Shown here in pieces: positions 5,097 through 6,194 of a stretch of DNA of 6,194 nt. The translations under genes and the position numbers were made by a program. This stretch comes from UBA9547 sp043769845. Its GTDB lineage: Bacteria > Bacteroidota > Bacteroidia > Cytophagales > UBA9547. The stretch is taken from the NCBI GenBank assembly GCA_043769845.1, contig JAYVIX010000318.1:1-6194 (forward strand), given 5' to 3'. The number at the start of each line of letters is the position of its first letter. Position 1 is the first letter of the stretch. The notes beneath the pieces are model-generated. The model ran no database searches. It was not told the origin of the DNA and saw only the letters and a list, made by a program, of their open reading frames with translations.

Positions 5097-5954
5097 ATGT
5101 CTGTAAATGATAGACTTAAAGTTTTTATAGAATCGGAGAATTTGAACCCAAATTCTTTCGCTAACCGCATCGGAGTGGATAGCACGATAATCTATAACAT
5201 CATTGCAGGTCGTAAAGGCAAGCCATCAAGTGATGTACTAGAGAAGATTGTACTAGCATTTGATAGTATCAATCTCAATTGGCTAGTAGCGGGAGTCGGA
5301 GATAAATATTCAAAAAATGGTCAGGTAAAATGGTCAGGCAATAGGTCAGCTAATGAGGTAAAAGAGATCACAGGGCTTTCGCTAAATGAACCTGAAGAAG
5401 CCTACGAAGTCGCAATATCTGAAGGGATAAAAACAGAACTAAAACGCCTTAGAAACATTGAGGACGAATATTTAAGGCATAATAACATCATTTTTGTGCC
5501 CATGGCGGCACGTGCTGGATTTCTAGAGGGTTACGGCAACCAAGATTACGAAAAGGACTTACCACGCTTTTCTTTACCATTTTTAAACAGAGGCACATAT
5601 TACGCCTTTAGCGTCATGGGTGATTCGATGTACCCAACCTATACAAACGGAGACATCGTTGTAACGATTCCTGTTAAAAGTGCAGCCGAAATAAGGCCAA
5701 AAGAACCGTATGTAATAGCCTCTCATTCAGACGGTTTAGTGCTAAAAAGGCTTAGGCCATCAAAGAAAGATGATTGTATAGAATTCCTTTCTGATAACAA
5801 GTTCTACGACCCTTACGATGTTCCTAAAACCGATTTTAAAGACGTTTTTAAGGTTATTCAAATCCTCACAGGAAACACAGGCGAAAGAAACCTTTACGAA
5901 GATCACATTTTAGAAATCCTAGAGCGCATCAAATCACTAGAAGGTAAAAAATAG
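5097..5954 (+). CDS. LexA/S24-type phage repressor with N-terminal HTH
   Basis: A 285-residue two-domain repressor. An XRE-type HTH lies at about 15-42 (NSFANRIGVDSTIIYNIIAG), followed by NLNWLVAGVGDKY near 59-71, a run common in Bacteroidota phage repressors. A linker of about 75-130 precedes the S24 peptidase domain. The self-cleavage pair is A140-G141 in AARAGF, the catalytic serine is S177 in VMGDSMYP and the lysine K217 in GLVLKRLRP. The spacing between cleavage site, Ser and Lys is like that of LexA, so RecA-stimulated self-cleavage after DNA damage is expected. The C-terminal end (about 262-285) is a charged helix. The gene faces the early operon, as c does in Mu, and probably keeps the prophage silent. 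Note that Mu c itself is not an S24 protein; this is the lambda/LexA kind of switch on a Mu-like genome. The ATG at 5097 has no clear Shine-Dalgarno. Confidence 0.93.
   Translation: MSVNDRLKVFIESENLNPNSFANRIGVDSTIIYNIIAGRKGKPSSDVLEKIVLAFDSINLNWLVAGVGDKYSKNGQVKWSGNRSANEVKEITGLSLNEPEEAYEVAISEGIKTELKRLRNIEDEYLRHNNIIFVPMAARAGFLEGYGNQDYEKDLPRFSLPFLNRGTYYAFSVMGDSMYPTYTNGDIVVTIPVKSAAEIRPKEPYVIASHSDGLVLKRLRPSKKDDCIEFLSDNKFYDPYDVPKTDFKDVFKVIQILTGNTGERNLYEDHILEILERIKSLEGKK
5251..5268. promoter_or_regulatory. intragenic operator-like dyad O4
   Basis: TACTAGCATTTGATAGTA lies inside the HTH part of the repressor gene and is the most symmetric member of the family (7 of 9 pairs; only the sixth pair and the centre differ). 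It shares the 11-mer GCATTTGATAG with O2. Because it is also coding sequence (V-L-A-F-D-S region), chance cannot be excluded. If real, it could block repressor transcription or loop with O1-O3 about 170-230 bp away. Confidence 0.45.
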
Positions 5955-5974
5955 TTCTAAAAGGGTTTTAGAAC
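5954..5974 (+). terminator. perfect inverted repeat at repressor 3' end
   Basis: GTTCTAAAA (5954-5962) and TTTTAGAAC (5966-5974) are perfect 9-bp arms around GGG, starting at the last base of the repressor stop codon. In RNA this is an AU-rich hairpin. The nearest T-run (5988-5993) is 13 nt further on, so it is a weak terminator candidate. It could equally be a protein-binding dyad. Confidence 0.4.
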
Positions 5975-6105
5975 GCATTTAACAGGCTTTTTTGAATACG
6001 GATTATACTTTTAATGTCGATTCCAGACAAATAGCGAGCAATAATAGTGCGCTAATTATAGAAAATGTACTTTTGAATTTGGTTGGTATTCTTAGCTGTA
6101 AGTTC

Positions 6106-6151
6106 AAAAAGTGCCTTTAATCAAAATCTAGCGTGATTTTTGCGCTTTTTT
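6106..6151. terminator. nested inverted repeat, possible bidirectional terminator
   Basis: Outer arms AAAAAGTGC (6106-6114) and GCGCTTTTT (6142-6150) pair with one G·U wobble. Inner arms AAAATC (6123-6128) and GATTTT (6135-6140) are perfect. The structure ends in a T6 run at 6146-6151 on the + strand, and in CACTTTTT on the minus strand, so it could stop transcripts from both sides. A transposase end site is an alternative reading. Confidence 0.4.
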
Positions 6152-6160
6152 GTATCACTG

Positions 6161-6193
6161 TACTATGTACCTTTCATTTTATGCCCCATAGTA
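6161..6193. repeat. 7-bp inverted repeat near window edge
   Basis: TACTATG (6161-6167) and CATAGTA (6187-6193) are perfect arms with a 19-bp spacer. The arms resemble the operator half-site TACTAnCA only in part. The function is unknown. Confidence 0.3.
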
Positions 6194-6194
6194 T

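Larger units (their letters stand above)
5975..6194. other. non-coding region, likely phage left-end side
   Basis: There is no convincing gene on either strand; the longest ATG frames close within a few codons. In Mu-like phages the repressor gene is followed by the left end with its transposase-binding sites, so that end should lie here or just past the window. Seen: TAGCG...CGCTA at 6032-6054, a nested A/T-rich inverted repeat at 6106-6150, and TACTATG...CATAGTA at 6161-6193. No tRNA or rRNA is visible, and the exact terminus cannot be assigned without the other phage end or an empty site. Confidence 0.5.

Overview
This window reads as the early and immunity region of a Mu-like transposable prophage in a member of the Bacteroidota. 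The phage call rests on gene order. A LexA/S24-type repressor faces a tightly packed leftward operon that begins with a small helix-turn-helix (HTH) protein, a DDE transposase (MuA-like) and an AAA+ ATPase (MuB-like). This is the c / ner / A / B order of phage Mu, drawn in reverse on the + strand. The host call is softer. It rests on AT-rich sequence, A/T-rich leaders without a clear Shine-Dalgarno, and protein style; no host gene is visible.

Layout from the right: bases 5955-6194 are non-coding and hold several inverted repeats. This is where the phage left end or phage-host junction would be expected, but the exact terminus cannot be fixed. The repressor lies at 5097-5954 (+). The 101-bp divergent control region (4996-5096) holds three related 18-bp dyad sites and a separate 21-bp palindrome. 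A fourth, better copy of the 18-bp site lies inside the repressor gene. On the minus strand follow the HTH protein (4744-4995), the transposase (2654-4747), a 74-bp gap with a GC-rich hairpin flanked by direct repeats, the MuB-like ATPase (1632-2579), two proteins I do not recognise (1312-1632 and 909-1310), a second P-loop ATPase of RecA/RadA type (263-916) and a small coiled-coil protein (33-266). The next gene may start at base 20 and run off the window.

Except at the transposase/MuB-like gap, neighbouring minus-strand genes overlap or sit 1 nt apart, so they probably form one translationally coupled operon. The likely working model is as follows. The repressor binds its operators and silences the operon. 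Cleavage of the repressor after DNA damage, or competition by the small HTH protein, releases it. Transposase and its ATPase partner then drive replicative transposition. The genes at 33-1632 fill the place of the Mu early accessory region, and their jobs are unknown. The parts most worth a second look are the RecA/RadA-like ATPase, the two unknown proteins, the operator family with its intragenic copy, and the hairpin between the transposase and MuB-like genes.
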